A stretch of 64,000 bases of DNA from Pseudocolwellia agarivorans (GCF_002000085.1 NZ_MUZU01000002.1:1-64000), one strand, 5' to 3'; positions 47,201 through 57,213 are shown, counted from the first letter of the stretch. The notes: generated by a model from the letters alone, not told the origin. Numbers and translations are program-made.

Positions 47201-48880
47201 CTAACTACTGACAGTACTTTTTATTTTATCAACAATCGCAATAAGTCCATTCGCTCTCGATGGACTTAGATGTTGAATTAACCCTAGTCCATCAAAGTAT
47301 TTATCAACATCAAATGCCAAAATATTTTCTGCTGTTTGATTATTGTAAGCAGCTAAAATGATAGTTAACAAACCGCGTATGATTTTCGCATCACTATCCG
47401 CGTAAAATTGATATACGCCCTGCTCTACGGTATAAGTTAACCAAGCCTTGCTTTCACAGCCTTGAACTAAATGTGCATCGGTTAATTGTTCTTTAGGTAA
47501 ACGTTGATGTACTTTACCTAGTAACATGATTTCACGATGCCTGCTATCCCACCCTTTTAGCCTTGAAAACTTATTGATAATTGTCTGGCTATCCATAACA
47601 CTAGTTATGTCATTACCGTAAATGACATAACTATTATCAACGCCTGCTATTTTTTCTTGCTCTGAAGCATTGATCAACTTTTTAAGGGTATTAATAAACT
47701 GATCAACCTCCTCAAAAGTATTATACGCAGTAAGAGCTACACGAATACACCCCTCATATTGTAAGTATTCCATCAAAGGCATAGCACAATGATGACCCGA
47801 TCTAACCGCTATATTATTAGCATCTAAAAAGCTGGCTACATCATGATTATGGTGATTAGCTACCGTAAATGAAAAAAGTGGAATACTTGGGGCCTCATCC
47901 GTTATAAATGATACTGAATTGATTGCCTGTAGTTTTCTGTAACAGTAATTGAGTAAACTATTTTCATATTCAATGATAGCCTTCATATCGGTTGTTAATA
48001 TGAAATTAATCGCTGTTGCAAACGCAACAACCCCGGCGATATTAGGTGTACCCGCTTCAAACTTGAAAGGTAGTATGTTGTAAGTGGTTTTAGAGAAGCT
48101 AACGCTTGATATCATTTCTCCGCCACCTTGATATGGAGGCATTTGTTCGAAAAGTGCTCGTTTCCCATACAACACCCCAACGCCTGTTGGTCCGTACATT
48201 TTATGGGCTGAAAATACATAAAAGTCACAATCTAAAGCTTGTACATCAACCACCTCGTGAGCAATAGCTTGTGCGCCATCAACAATAGAAATGATGTCAT
48301 TCTTTTTACAAAGGTCGAGAATGTCGTATATGGGATTTATTTTGCCTATTACATTAGAAATATGAGCAAAACTGACTACTTTGGTTTTAGGTGAAATGAG
48401 TGATTTAAGTGCTTTTGTATCAATAACTCCGGTTTTAGTTAAAGGTACAACCTTTATGATAGCTGATTTTTTTTCAGCTATCATTTGCCACGGTACTATA
48501 TTTGCGTGATGTTCACTTTGAGAAAGAATAATTTCGTCACCGGGATTAATAACTAACTCCCCTAAGCTATTCGCTAATAGGTTAATGCTTTCTGTCGTGC
48601 CTTTCGTCCATATGATTTCTTCAAGATAACGAGCATTTATAAATTGCTGAACAGACGCTCTTGCACTTTCAAAAGCAGATGTTGATACAGCACTAAGTTG
48701 ATGAGATGCACGATGAACATTCGCATTATATTGCCGATAATACTCTTGGTATTTATCAATAACACACTGAGGTTTTTGTGTGGTTGCAGCATTATCAAAG
48801 TAAATAAGTTCTGAATGATTTAACTTATTTTTTAATAAAGGAAACTGTGTACGAAATTTTTCAACGTTAAAAGACTGCAT
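47201..48880 (-). CDS. csdA-csdE: Fused cysteine desulfurase CsdA and sulfur acceptor CsdE
   Basis: A 559-residue protein joining two partners that are separate in E. coli. Residues 1-405 are a group II cysteine desulfurase: PLP lysine in SAHKMYGPTG (about 227) and catalytic Cys365 in VRSGHHCAMPLMEY. Residues 425-559 are a SufE/CsdE domain with acceptor cysteine 475 in VQGCESKAWL. The linker is about 20 residues. The fusion would pass persulfide within one chain. The genes sit next to tcdA (csdL), convergent and two bases apart, rather than in the E. coli csdA-csdE-csdL order. No frame break is seen at the join. Confidence 0.93.
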   Translation of the reverse strand: MQSFNVEKFRTQFPLLKNKLNHSELIYFDNAATTQKPQCVIDKYQEYYRQYNANVHRASHQLSAVSTSAFESARASVQQFINARYLEEIIWTKGTTESINLLANSLGELVINPGDEIILSQSEHHANIVPWQMIAEKKSAIIKVVPLTKTGVIDTKALKSLISPKTKVVSFAHISNVIGKINPIYDILDLCKKNDIISIVDGAQAIAHEVVDVQALDCDFYVFSAHKMYGPTGVGVLYGKRALFEQMPPYQGGGEMISSVSFSKTTYNILPFKFEAGTPNIAGVVAFATAINFILTTDMKAIIEYENSLLNYCYRKLQAINSVSFITDEAPSIPLFSFTVANHHNHDVASFLDANNIAVRSGHHCAMPLMEYLQYEGCIRVALTAYNTFEEVDQFINTLKKLINASEQEKIAGVDNSYVIYGNDITSVMDSQTIINKFSRLKGWDSRHREIMLLGKVHQRLPKEQLTDAHLVQGCESKAWLTYTVEQGVYQFYADSDAKIIRGLLTIILAAYNNQTAENILAFDVDKYFDGLGLIQHLSPSRANGLIAIVDKIKSTVSS

Positions 48881-48944
48881 TAAATAAAATAACTTATTTA
48901 CATAATAATATTGAAATAATTATAACTGATAATTGCCTCAGATT

Positions 48945-48977
48945 TATACTCATTATCATTCAAGATGCAGGTTTCAG
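48945..48977. repeat. Solitary left end of the 264-bp repeat
   Basis: TATACTCATTATCATTCAAG followed by ATGCAGGTTTCAG closely matches the first 33 bases of the copy at 17676. The rest of the element is missing. Confidence 0.7.
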
Positions 48978-49040
48978 CATATTAATTGGTAAAGGGGATA
49001 TACAGTATATTTAAAACAATCACGACTAATAGGCAATGTT

Positions 49041-49220
49041 ATGAAACTGTATTCTTGGTATGACAAAAGCTCTCAATATTTTCAAGATGATGACGATATT
49101 CAATCTCATCCTGAAGCAAAGCAAACAGATAACACTGTAGTTAAAACTCAAGTTACACAAAAAACAAATACACGTCACTCAAAAGCAACTTTTTCAGCAT
49201 TTCAACAAAGCTATTCTTAA
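49041..49220 (+). CDS. Small hypothetical protein (59 aa)
   Basis: A 59-codon frame beginning MKLYSWYDKSSQYFQDDDDI and ending TFSAFQQSYS. It is polar, with no membrane span, signal or known motif. The ribosome site (AGG, eight bases upstream) is weak. It is the only plus-strand frame between two minus-strand genes. Composition looks protein-like rather than random, but support is modest. Confidence 0.45.
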   Translation: MKLYSWYDKSSQYFQDDDDIQSHPEAKQTDNTVVKTQVTQKTNTRHSKATFSAFQQSYS

Positions 49221-49254
49221 CACAACACTTATTCAAAGGAGAGTATTCGTTGAA

Positions 49255-50772
49255 CTAATACTCTCCTAATTTAATTTTATTGTATCGCGTTACTTTATTT
49301 TTATTTTCAATACGGTCTGTTGTACTTATTTCTCGCCTTAAAGCTTTATTTAACCACTCTAAACCTAACGCCTCTTTATTCATTTTAAATAATGATTTAG
49401 CCACATTATAGTGGTAACTAGGCATTGAGTATTTATCAGCATTGTTATTTAATAAATGTAAGTACAATTCAATAAAAGGCTCTTCATAATAACGTAAACT
49501 GTTTTTAATTCGAGTCGGTTTGAACGCTTGTGTACTATTATTTTGGCAAGTTTCAGCTTCAAATAAACCTATTTCTTGCGAATGATTAAATAGATAACTT
49601 TTTGGCGTACCAATTTTCCATTTATTGCCGACTCGTTGCATTAATGGGGTTGTTTTATCAATCAAATCAAACCATGGAATTTGCTTTGCTAGTAAGGTTA
49701 AAACCTCTTCCCTACTTCCTTCATAATAAGGTTTAAGTATAGAAATATTGTGTGAAAAAATACTTATTTGCGGTTTTTGGCAAATTTTATGATGACTAGA
49801 CAATGGGTACTCATCAACAAATCCTAATAGATGAGAAAGCTCATGAATAAATACGTTTTCATCGTCAAGTGCATCTAAATACAAAATGCCATTGTTAACA
49901 TTCGCTCCACCTTTATTGAGCATAAGCCCTAAGTAACGAGTATTCACTTCTGGATGTAATTGGCTCCATGCCGTTTCCCTACATTGAATAGCCTTGTCTG
50001 TATCGTAGCTACAATTAAGCTGCTCAATTGATATATAACGAGGACGATTAAAACAAAAGTAACGACTTATAGGATGCTGCTGTACAGTGTTAATAAGCGC
50101 ATCTAACTTATGTAAGTTAGCTAAGTTAGTGGCAAATAGTTGAATACTATTACGGCATTGATATGTAGTGTCAGCTTGATGATTAATTAAATTTAAACGG
50201 TTGCTTTTAGATATTTGATATTGTCGAATATCGTTAATCAATGTGTTTTGCTGTGGTGACTCTATTAGAGGGAGTAGTTCATCTAAAAGTTTTAGATCAC
50301 CTAAAGTAATAGTTACATCAATCAATTTATCTAAAGCATCACTATTATTCTTCTGTGTTAGTAATAGTGCCTTGGCTTTAAGTAAATCCCCTTCATCTAT
50401 ATAAAGGTCGATCAACTCTACTAACGCTTTTTCATGTTTGAGAAAAATGGCCTGTTCGTACCAATATATTGCTTGGGTTACATCATTTTCAAGATGATAA
50501 ATAATTGCCAAATCAAGCGCTATATTTTTATCTTCTTGAGCTAAAATTTTAGCTAAATAAAACCATTCATTCGATTGTTCTTCTACCATCAAAAAGCGAT
50601 ATTGAACTGCGTTTCTTATTCCTTTTTTAATACCATAAGACACCTCAGCTTCGCTAATATCGTTTAACGCTATTCTACTTGTTATATATTGAGGCAAAAA
50701 AAATGAGCCTGACGGTATACTTACCATCAGGCTCACTATTAATATTTTTAGAGTAATTGAAAAAGATTTCAC
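49255..50772 (-). CDS. Predicted exported zinc metallopeptidase with TPR-like repeats
   Basis: A 505-residue protein. Residues 7-26 are a hydrophobic signal or anchor. About 65-190 are helical repeats of TPR/Sel1 character (YLAKILAQEDKNIALDLAI, VTQAIYWYEQAI). A zinc-protease motif HELSHLLGFVDEY (310-322) gives HExxH plus a downstream Glu or Asp as third ligand, recalling M64-type HExxHxxGxxDEY. Six or so cysteines suit an extracytoplasmic location. It starts 12 bases after nlpI, so it may be in the pnp-nlpI transcript, but a terminator-like hairpin lies inside its first codons. I do not recognise a named family. Confidence 0.7.
   Translation of the reverse strand: MKSFSITLKILIVSLMVSIPSGSFFLPQYITSRIALNDISEAEVSYGIKKGIRNAVQYRFLMVEEQSNEWFYLAKILAQEDKNIALDLAIIYHLENDVTQAIYWYEQAIFLKHEKALVELIDLYIDEGDLLKAKALLLTQKNNSDALDKLIDVTITLGDLKLLDELLPLIESPQQNTLINDIRQYQISKSNRLNLINHQADTTYQCRNSIQLFATNLANLHKLDALINTVQQHPISRYFCFNRPRYISIEQLNCSYDTDKAIQCRETAWSQLHPEVNTRYLGLMLNKGGANVNNGILYLDALDDENVFIHELSHLLGFVDEYPLSSHHKICQKPQISIFSHNISILKPYYEGSREEVLTLLAKQIPWFDLIDKTTPLMQRVGNKWKIGTPKSYLFNHSQEIGLFEAETCQNNSTQAFKPTRIKNSLRYYEEPFIELYLHLLNNNADKYSMPSYHYNVAKSLFKMNKEALGLEWLNKALRREISTTDRIENKNKVTRYNKIKLGEY
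50696..50734 (-). terminator. Terminator-like hairpin inside the 5' coding region of the metallopeptidase gene
   Basis: On the minus strand GAGCCTGA pairs with TCAGGCTC, with one mismatch and four further pairs (GGTA with TACC) around a short loop, followed by A and eight Ts. It lies in codons 13-26. It has the form of an intrinsic terminator and could end the nlpI transcript or attenuate the downstream gene. Confidence 0.7.
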
Positions 50773-50784
50773 TTTATTTAAAAT

Positions 50785-51693
50785 TTATTCAGGCTCAGTA
50801 GTGGTATCAATCTCTAATTGTTCACTACGCATAAGATCTAATTCTAACTTAGCGTAGCGATGTTCAACAAACTCAAACACGTTAGTGCTTAACGCTAATT
50901 TAAAAAAGTTAGAAGCCACATCTTCTTTACCTAACAATTGATTATACTTACCTAGATAAAAATAAGCTTCACAAAGTCTATCACTTAGCTCTTTATTGGT
51001 ATTTATATTCAGTGTTAAATTTTGAATAAACTCAGATTGTGTTTCTTCGCCTAAATAAAGATTAATAATATTTTTTGCCCAAATGTTATCTGCAACTTGT
51101 GTTGAACGTTCAGCAAGATCAGCTTTGGCTTGTGAAGCGTTTATTTGATATTCAGCTAAGTATAACCATAATAAACGATATGGATCATCAGCACGGCCAT
51201 GATGAAATACTTGAAAATCGCTGCGTGCTAAATTAGGTCTACCACCGTAATAAAGGGCAATCCCTCTATTTAAGTATGCATATTCATGTTCAGGGTTTAA
51301 ATCTAAGGCAGAATCAAACGCATCATAAGCTTGGTTAAATTCTTGTAGCTGAGTAAATTGAATACCAATAAAGTTATAGGCATCAACTAAATTAGGTTTT
51401 AGCTTCAGTGCACGATTAAAGTCTAATCGAGCAAGAGAGCGAAGCCCTACACTATCGTAAATAACACCACGGTCATAAAATAACTGGGCACGCTGTTCAT
51501 CAGTAATTTCTGCTCTAAGTATAATGTCACTCAAGCGTAAAATTGCAATTTCACTTTTGTAATTAACAGCAACAGGCTCAGCAATCACTAATTGACCTAT
51601 TCCATTACTTTCACTTTTATTGCTATTGATTGCTGCACAACCTTGCACACACAACACTATACTAATAACTAACAATTTACTTTTTAATAGCAC
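50785..51693 (-). CDS. nlpI: Lipoprotein NlpI
   Basis: Outer-membrane lipoprotein with tetratricopeptide repeats; in E. coli it is an adaptor for the Prc protease and murein endopeptidases. I choose GTG 51693 as start (302 residues; E. coli 294) because AGGAAG lies six bases upstream; an upstream ATG at 51744 lacks a site. The signal peptide ends in the lipobox VQGC. TPR segments such as LVDAYNFIGIQFTQLQEFNQ and EYAYLNRGIALYYGGRPNLA follow. It is downstream of pnp, as in E. coli. Confidence 0.9.
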   Translation of the reverse strand: MLLKSKLLVISIVLCVQGCAAINSNKSESNGIGQLVIAEPVAVNYKSEIAILRLSDIILRAEITDEQRAQLFYDRGVIYDSVGLRSLARLDFNRALKLKPNLVDAYNFIGIQFTQLQEFNQAYDAFDSALDLNPEHEYAYLNRGIALYYGGRPNLARSDFQVFHHGRADDPYRLLWLYLAEYQINASQAKADLAERSTQVADNIWAKNIINLYLGEETQSEFIQNLTLNINTNKELSDRLCEAYFYLGKYNQLLGKEDVASNFFKLALSTNVFEFVEHRYAKLELDLMRSEQLEIDTTTEPE

Positions 51694-51729
51694 AACATTC
51701 TTCCTATAAAACAATTGCTCACAGTATAT

Positions 51730-51759
51730 AAAAAAGGGAGCCAATAGGCTCCCTTTTTT
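51730..51759 (-). terminator. Terminator between pnp and nlpI
   Basis: A perfect 13-bp stem (AAAAAAGGGAGCC with GGCTCCCTTTTTT, loop AATA). On the minus strand it ends in six Ts and lies between the pnp stop and the nlpI start. Confidence 0.9.
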
Positions 51760-51788
51760 CTTATTTGCTCATTAATTCTTACAAATAA

Positions 51789-53909
51789 TTATTCTGCTTC
51801 GGCTGGTGCTTCAGTTGCAGCTGGTTTTTCAGCTGCTTCTTTCATACTTAAACGAACACGGCCTTGACGGTCAACCTCAAGTACTTTAACAGTAACTTCT
51901 TGGCCTTCTTTCAATACGTCACTTACCGCATTAACACGTTCTTCAGAAATTTGTGAAATGTGAACTAAACCATCTTTACCTGGTAATACATTTACAAATG
52001 CACCGAAATCAACAATACGTACAACCTTACCTTGGTAAATAGTACCTACTTCGATTTCAGCCGTTAATGCTTTAATACGGTTAATTGCATCTTCAGCTTG
52101 CTCGCTTGAAGTTGCAGCAATTTTAACTGTACCATCATCTTCAATCTCGATAGTTGTACCCGTTTCTTCAGTAAGTTGACGAATAGTTGCGCCACCTTTA
52201 CCAATAACATCACGGATTTTATCAGTATTGATTTTTAATTTATGAATACGTGGAGCAAATTGTGAAATTTCTTCACGAGCACCATTAATTGCATCGTCCA
52301 TTACACTTAAGATATGAATACGTGCGCCCTTCGCTTGATTAAGCGCAGTTTGCATAATATCTTGAGTAATACCTTCAATTTTAATGTCCATTTGAAGCGC
52401 TGTGATACCGTTTTTAGTACCCGCTACTTTAAAGTCCATGTCGCCTAAATGATCTTCATCACCTAAGATATCAGAAAGAACAACGTGGCTGTCACCTTCT
52501 TTAACTAGACCCATAGCAATACCCGCTACAGAATCTTTAATTGGTACGCCAGCATCCATAAGTGCTAATGAAGTACCACAAACAGAAGCCATTGAAGATG
52601 AACCATTCGATTCAGTAATTTCAGAAACAACACGTACTGCATACGGGAATTCTTCCATTGTAGGCATTACAGCTAACATACCGCGCTTAGCTAAACGGCC
52701 ATGACCAATTTCACGACGCTTTGGAGAACCAACAAAACCCGTTTCACCTACTGAGTAAGGAGGGAAGTTGTAATGCAACATGAAGTTGTCAGTTTTCTCA
52801 CCTAAAATAGTTTCAACACGTTGTGCGTCACGTGCAGTACCTAAAGTAGCTGTTACTAATGCTTGAGTTTCACCACGTGTAAATACAGCAGAACCATGCG
52901 TTCTTGGTAATACACCTGTCATAACATCTAGAGCACGGATCATTTCAGGATCACGACCATCAATACGAGGATGACCTTGAGTGATACGACCACGAACAAC
53001 TGTTTTTTCTAAGTCGTGGAATAAATCTTTAGCTTCTTGAACGTTAAGCTCTGCATCTTCAGCTTCTAACTGTGCAATTACAGCATTTCTGATTTCAGCA
53101 ACTTTTTCATAACGCACAGCTTTTTCAGTAATTTGGTAAGCTTCATCAACTTGTGCTGTAGCAAGCTCAGCAATTTTAGCTGTTAATGCTTCGTTTTTAA
53201 CTGGAGCAACCCAGTTCCAAGAAGGCGTATTTACTTCAGCAGCAAATTCTTTAATAGCATTAATAGCCGTTTGTGATTGCTCATGGCCGTACATTACAGC
53301 GCCAAGCATTACATCTTCAGATAAAACGTCAGCTTCTGATTCAACCATAAGTACAGCAGCTTCAGTACCAGCAACAACTAAGTCTAATTGACTTGTTTCT
53401 AATTCAGACTGTAATGGGTTAAGAATATATTTACCGTCAGTATAACCAACGCGAGCCGCACCAACTGGACCATTAAAAGGAGTACCTGAAATAGCTAACG
53501 CTGCAGAAGTACCTAATAATGAGATAATGTCTGGTGCAATTTCAGGGTTAGCTGAAACAACAGTAATAATAACTTGAACTTCGTTAGTAAACCCTTCTGG
53601 GAATAAAGGACGAATTGGACGGTCAATTAGACGACAAATTAATGTTTCTTCTTCTGAAGGACGACCTTCACGTTTGAAGAAACCACCAGGGATTTTACCT
53701 GCTGCGTATGTTTTTTCTTGGTAGTTAACTGTTAAAGGGAAAAAATCTTGCCCTTCTTTAGCATCTTTTTTAGCAACAACAGACACTAATACACAAGTAT
53801 CGTCCATGCTTGCCATTACAGCAGCTGTTGCTTGACGAGCGATTGCGCCCGTTTCTAGAGTTACGGTATGTTGACCGTATTGAAATGTTTTTGTAACAGT
53901 ATTGAACAT
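51789..53909 (-). CDS. pnp: Polynucleotide phosphorylase
   Basis: 3'-5' phosphorolytic exoribonuclease of the RNA degradosome. Two RNase PH domains (first about 1-140, second about 310-540), a helical linker, then a KH domain ([20 protein letters not shown]) and an S1 domain ([20 protein letters not shown]). The catalytic [16 protein letters not shown] segment is intact. Length is 706 (E. coli 711). rpsO, usually just upstream, is absent; the neighbour there is divergent. Confidence 0.98.
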   Translation of the reverse strand: MFNTVTKTFQYGQHTVTLETGAIARQATAAVMASMDDTCVLVSVVAKKDAKEGQDFFPLTVNYQEKTYAAGKIPGGFFKREGRPSEEETLICRLIDRPIRPLFPEGFTNEVQVIITVVSANPEIAPDIISLLGTSAALAISGTPFNGPVGAARVGYTDGKYILNPLQSELETSQLDLVVAGTEAAVLMVESEADVLSEDVMLGAVMYGHEQSQTAINAIKEFAAEVNTPSWNWVAPVKNEALTAKIAELATAQVDEAYQITEKAVRYEKVAEIRNAVIAQLEAEDAELNVQEAKDLFHDLEKTVVRGRITQGHPRIDGRDPEMIRALDVMTGVLPRTHGSAVFTRGETQALVTATLGTARDAQRVETILGEKTDNFMLHYNFPPYSVGETGFVGSPKRREIGHGRLAKRGMLAVMPTMEEFPYAVRVVSEITESNGSSSMASVCGTSLALMDAGVPIKDSVAGIAMGLVKEGDSHVVLSDILGDEDHLGDMDFKVAGTKNGITALQMDIKIEGITQDIMQTALNQAKGARIHILSVMDDAINGAREEISQFAPRIHKLKINTDKIRDVIGKGGATIRQLTEETGTTIEIEDDGTVKIAATSSEQAEDAINRIKALTAEIEVGTIYQGKVVRIVDFGAFVNVLPGKDGLVHISQISEERVNAVSDVLKEGQEVTVKVLEVDRQGRVRLSMKEAAEKPAATEAPAEAE

Positions 53910-54217
53910 ATGTTCATTCCTTATTTTTTCGGATTATTTCCAATCTGTACAATTATTTATTCACTTACAAAGAAAGCGAACTTTCTTTTTAAATTAAGTT
54001 GAACAAAAAATTATACAGTTTGGATAATATAATAATTTTTCAGGAAAATTTGCTGAACCACAAAAATTCGCACGCACATTATACTAACTAACCACACGAT
54101 TTCCACAAAGAAAGTGTATTACTTACGGTATATTTTTTTATAGTAATTTTTTTGCATTATTCTTTCTTCACTTCAGTTGATATAATTTAATTCTTTTTCA
54201 GTAAAAAGTTTAATTAT
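53910..54217. other. 308-bp divergent region with pnp leader hairpin
   Basis: This contains promoters for pnp and the carboxylesterase gene. The only structure I can support is the hairpin at 53969-53988. Confidence 0.6.
53969..53988 (-). promoter_or_regulatory. Hairpin in the pnp leader
   Basis: AAAGAAAG pairs with CTTTCTTT around CGAA, 60 bases upstream of the pnp ATG. In E. coli the pnp leader stem is cut by RNase III for autoregulation; this hairpin is shorter than that one, so the parallel is only suggestive. Confidence 0.4.
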
Positions 54218-54889
54218 ATGACAACAGCTTCATTAGAAAGAATTACGGTCGAACCTAAAGTTAACGCACAATCTTGTGTTATTTGGTTACATGGTTTAGG
54301 CGACTCAGGTGCAGGTTTTGCCCCTATTGTTCCAACGCTAAATTTACCTTCAGATCATACTATTCGTTTTATTTTCCCTCATGCTCCAGATAGAGCTGTG
54401 ACCATTAACCAAGGCTATGTAATGAAAGCTTGGTATGACATTAAATCAATGGATTTACATAACAGAGCAGATATGGAAGGTGTTTTAGAGTCTGAAGCTT
54501 CACTTCATGCGCTTATTGATGAACAAATAAATTCAGGTATTCCATCTGAAAAAATTATACTTGCTGGTTTTAGCCAAGGCGGTGTTGTAAGTTTATTTAC
54601 TGGTTTGCGCTATCATAAGAAATTAGCCGGAATTATGGCACTTTCGTGCTACTTACCTAATGCCGATAAATTGCCTGACGGTCTTCATGAAGCCAATAGT
54701 AAAACGAACATACTGCAAAATCATGGCGAACAAGATGAAGTGGTTTTAATGTCTGCAGGTAAGATGGCGAATAAATTATTACTTGAACAAAACTACAATG
54801 TGGAGTGGAAATCGTACAATATGCCCCACAGTGTGTTGCCAGAGCAAATACAAGACATAGCTCAATGGATTAAAAAACAATTAAATTAA
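54218..54889 (+). CDS. Carboxylesterase (alpha/beta-hydrolase, phospholipase/carboxylesterase family)
   Basis: A 223-residue cytosolic hydrolase. The segment VIWLHGLGDSGAGFAP, the nucleophile elbow GFSQGG, and catalytic Asp in HGEQDEVV and His near PHSVLPEQ form a complete triad of the family that includes Pseudomonas EstB and eukaryotic acyl-protein thioesterases. The natural substrate is unknown. A good inverted repeat follows. Confidence 0.9.
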   Translation: MTTASLERITVEPKVNAQSCVIWLHGLGDSGAGFAPIVPTLNLPSDHTIRFIFPHAPDRAVTINQGYVMKAWYDIKSMDLHNRADMEGVLESEASLHALIDEQINSGIPSEKIILAGFSQGGVVSLFTGLRYHKKLAGIMALSCYLPNADKLPDGLHEANSKTNILQNHGEQDEVVLMSAGKMANKLLLEQNYNVEWKSYNMPHSVLPEQIQDIAQWIKKQLN

Positions 54890-54908
54890 TACTTAATTTA
54901 ATTTCTAT

Positions 54909-54934
54909 AACACCAGCCATAAACCGCTGGTGTT
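54909..54934. terminator. Inverted repeat after the carboxylesterase gene
   Basis: A 9-bp stem AACACCAGC with GCTGGTGTT around an 8-base loop, between two convergent genes. The T tract is poor. Confidence 0.6.
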
Positions 54935-54957
54935 ACTCAAGTATACTCTTTAACCCC

Positions 54958-57213
54958 TTACCCTTTAACAACGTCGATATAATAGCCTTCAACACCGTTA
55001 ACGGTTTCTTTAACTAAGCCGTGAACATCGGTTTCAAAGCCCGGTAATTCACTGTTAAAATCTCGAGCAAATTTTAAGTAGCTAATAATAGTTTTGTTAA
55101 AACGTTCGCCTGGCACCATTAAAGGAATTCCCGGAGGATAAGGTGTTACTAACATAGCGGTAATACGACCTTCAATGTCATCAATTGAAATACGTTCTAT
55201 TTCACGATGTGCCATTTTGGCCCAAGCATCTGCCGGTGTCATGGCCGTTTCAATGTTTGATAAATACATATTATTCGTAATTTTAGCTACGTCGTATTTT
55301 TTATACATTGCGTGAATTTTATTACATAAATCTTTTAACCCAATACGTTCGTATCTCGGATGTTTTTTCACAAATTCAGGCAATACTCGCCATAACGGTA
55401 AGTTTTGATCGTAATCATCTTTAAATTGTTGTAATTCAGTCACCATAGAGTTCCAGCGACCTTTAGTAATTCCGATCGTAAACATAATAAAGAAAGAGTA
55501 CAGGCCAGTTTTTTCAATAATAATACCGTGCTCTGATAAGTATTTACTTACAATAGCGGCTGGAATGCCGCACTCATCAAAGTCACCTTTTACGTTTAAG
55601 CCGGGAGTGATAATGGTGGCTTTAATCGGATCAAGCATATTAAAGCCGCTTTCTATTTCACCAAAATCATGCCAGCTGTCGCCTTCATGGATCATCCAAT
55701 CATCTTGTTCGCCAATACCTTCATCAGCAATAGTGTCTGGTCCCCAAACTTTAAACCACCAATCGTCATCACCATAATCTTTATCGACTTTACGCATTGC
55801 GCGTCTAAAATCCATGGCTTCAAGTAACGATTCTTCCACTAAAGCATGTCCGCCCGGTGCTTCCATCATGGCCGCTGCAACATCACACGAAGCAATAATG
55901 GAGTACTGCGGGCTTGTTGAAGAATGCATTAGGTAAGATTCATTAAATCGATGAGTATCAAGCTTACGGTTATTGGCGTTTTGTACCAAAATTTGTGACG
56001 CTTGCGATAATCCCGCTAGCAACTTATGGGTGGATTGTGTAGAAAAAACTAATGTATCCTCTGAACGTGGGCGATCTGTGCCTATGGCATGCATATTCTT
56101 ATAAAAGTCATGGAATGTCGCGTGTGGTAACCATGCTTCATCAAAGTGTAATGTGTCGATTGTTGAACCTAAAATGTCTTTAATTTGCTCTACGTTATAA
56201 ACAATACCGTCGTAAGTACTTTGCGTGATCGTTAAAATACGCGGCTTTTTATTTTTTGCATTACGTGCAAAAGGATTAGCAGCAATTTTTTTCTGGATAG
56301 ACTCAGGGCTAAATTCAGATTTAGGAATAGGTCCAATAATGCCGTAATGATTACGCGTAGGCATTAAAAAGATAGGAATAGCCCCTGTCATAATAATTGA
56401 ATGTAAAATCGATTTATGGCAGTTACGATCAACCACCACAATATCACCCGGCGCAACGGTTGAATGCCAAACAATTTTATTTGATGTTGATGTGCCATTC
56501 GTCACAAAAAACAAATGGTCTGAATTAAAAATGCGTGCAGCGTTTTGCTCACTGGCGGCAACAGGCCCTGTGTGATCTAATAATTGGCCTAATTCATCAA
56601 CCGAATTACATACATCCGCGCGCAGCATGTTTTCACCAAAAAATTGATGAAACATTTGCCCAACCGGACTTTTTAAGAAAGCTACGCCCCCCGAATGCCC
56701 TGGGCAATGCCATGAATAAGAACTGTCGCTCGCATAATCCATTAGCGCGCTAAAAAATGGCGGCGCTAAAGAATCTAAATATTTTTTAGCTTCACGAATA
56801 ATATGACGCGCCACAAATTCAGGCGTATCTTCAAACATATGTATAAAACCGTGTAATTCACGCAATACATCGTTTGGTATGTGTTGAGATGTTCTCGTTT
56901 CACCATACAAGAAAATAGGAATATCAGCATTTCGTTTACGCACCGCAGTTATAAATGCACGAATTGAAGCTATTGCCTCATCTACAGCAGCTTCAGAACC
57001 ATCACCAAATTCTTCGTCATCAATTGACAAAATAAAACTTGATGCACGACTCGCTTGTTGAGCAAAAGCGGTTAAGTCAACATAACTTGTAAAACCAACA
57101 ACTTCCATTCCTTCGTTGGTTATTGATTCAGCTAAATCACGAATACTTGAACCTGATATATTTTCAGCTCTGAAGTCTTCATCAATAACAACAATGGGAA
57201 AACGAAATTTCAT
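54958..57213 (-). CDS. PLP-dependent lysine/arginine/ornithine decarboxylase, LdcA-like
   Basis: A 751-residue fold-type I decarboxylase. It has the N-terminal response-regulator-like wing domain, then the catalytic core with the PLP lysine in STQSTHKLLAG and HFDEAWLPHATFH, then the C-terminal domain. Its length and many stretches (SYSWHCPGHSGGVAFLKSPV, DRNCHKSILHSIIMTGAIP) recall Pseudomonas LdcA, a lysine decarboxylase. The substrate cannot be fixed from sequence; arginine is possible. The ATG has AAGGA eight bases upstream. A glutathionylspermidine gene lies downstream in the same region, which would fit polyamine metabolism. Confidence 0.85.
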   Translation of the reverse strand: MKFRFPIVVIDEDFRAENISGSSIRDLAESITNEGMEVVGFTSYVDLTAFAQQASRASSFILSIDDEEFGDGSEAAVDEAIASIRAFITAVRKRNADIPIFLYGETRTSQHIPNDVLRELHGFIHMFEDTPEFVARHIIREAKKYLDSLAPPFFSALMDYASDSSYSWHCPGHSGGVAFLKSPVGQMFHQFFGENMLRADVCNSVDELGQLLDHTGPVAASEQNAARIFNSDHLFFVTNGTSTSNKIVWHSTVAPGDIVVVDRNCHKSILHSIIMTGAIPIFLMPTRNHYGIIGPIPKSEFSPESIQKKIAANPFARNAKNKKPRILTITQSTYDGIVYNVEQIKDILGSTIDTLHFDEAWLPHATFHDFYKNMHAIGTDRPRSEDTLVFSTQSTHKLLAGLSQASQILVQNANNRKLDTHRFNESYLMHSSTSPQYSIIASCDVAAAMMEAPGGHALVEESLLEAMDFRRAMRKVDKDYGDDDWWFKVWGPDTIADEGIGEQDDWMIHEGDSWHDFGEIESGFNMLDPIKATIITPGLNVKGDFDECGIPAAIVSKYLSEHGIIIEKTGLYSFFIMFTIGITKGRWNSMVTELQQFKDDYDQNLPLWRVLPEFVKKHPRYERIGLKDLCNKIHAMYKKYDVAKITNNMYLSNIETAMTPADAWAKMAHREIERISIDDIEGRITAMLVTPYPPGIPLMVPGERFNKTIISYLKFARDFNSELPGFETDVHGLVKETVNGVEGYYIDVVKG

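Larger units (their letters stand above)
48881..49254. other. 374-bp gap with repeat end and small frame
   Basis: The gap holds the upstream region of the fusion gene, a solitary repeat end (48945-48977) and a 59-codon plus-strand frame (49041-49220). Nothing else is supported. Confidence 0.6.
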
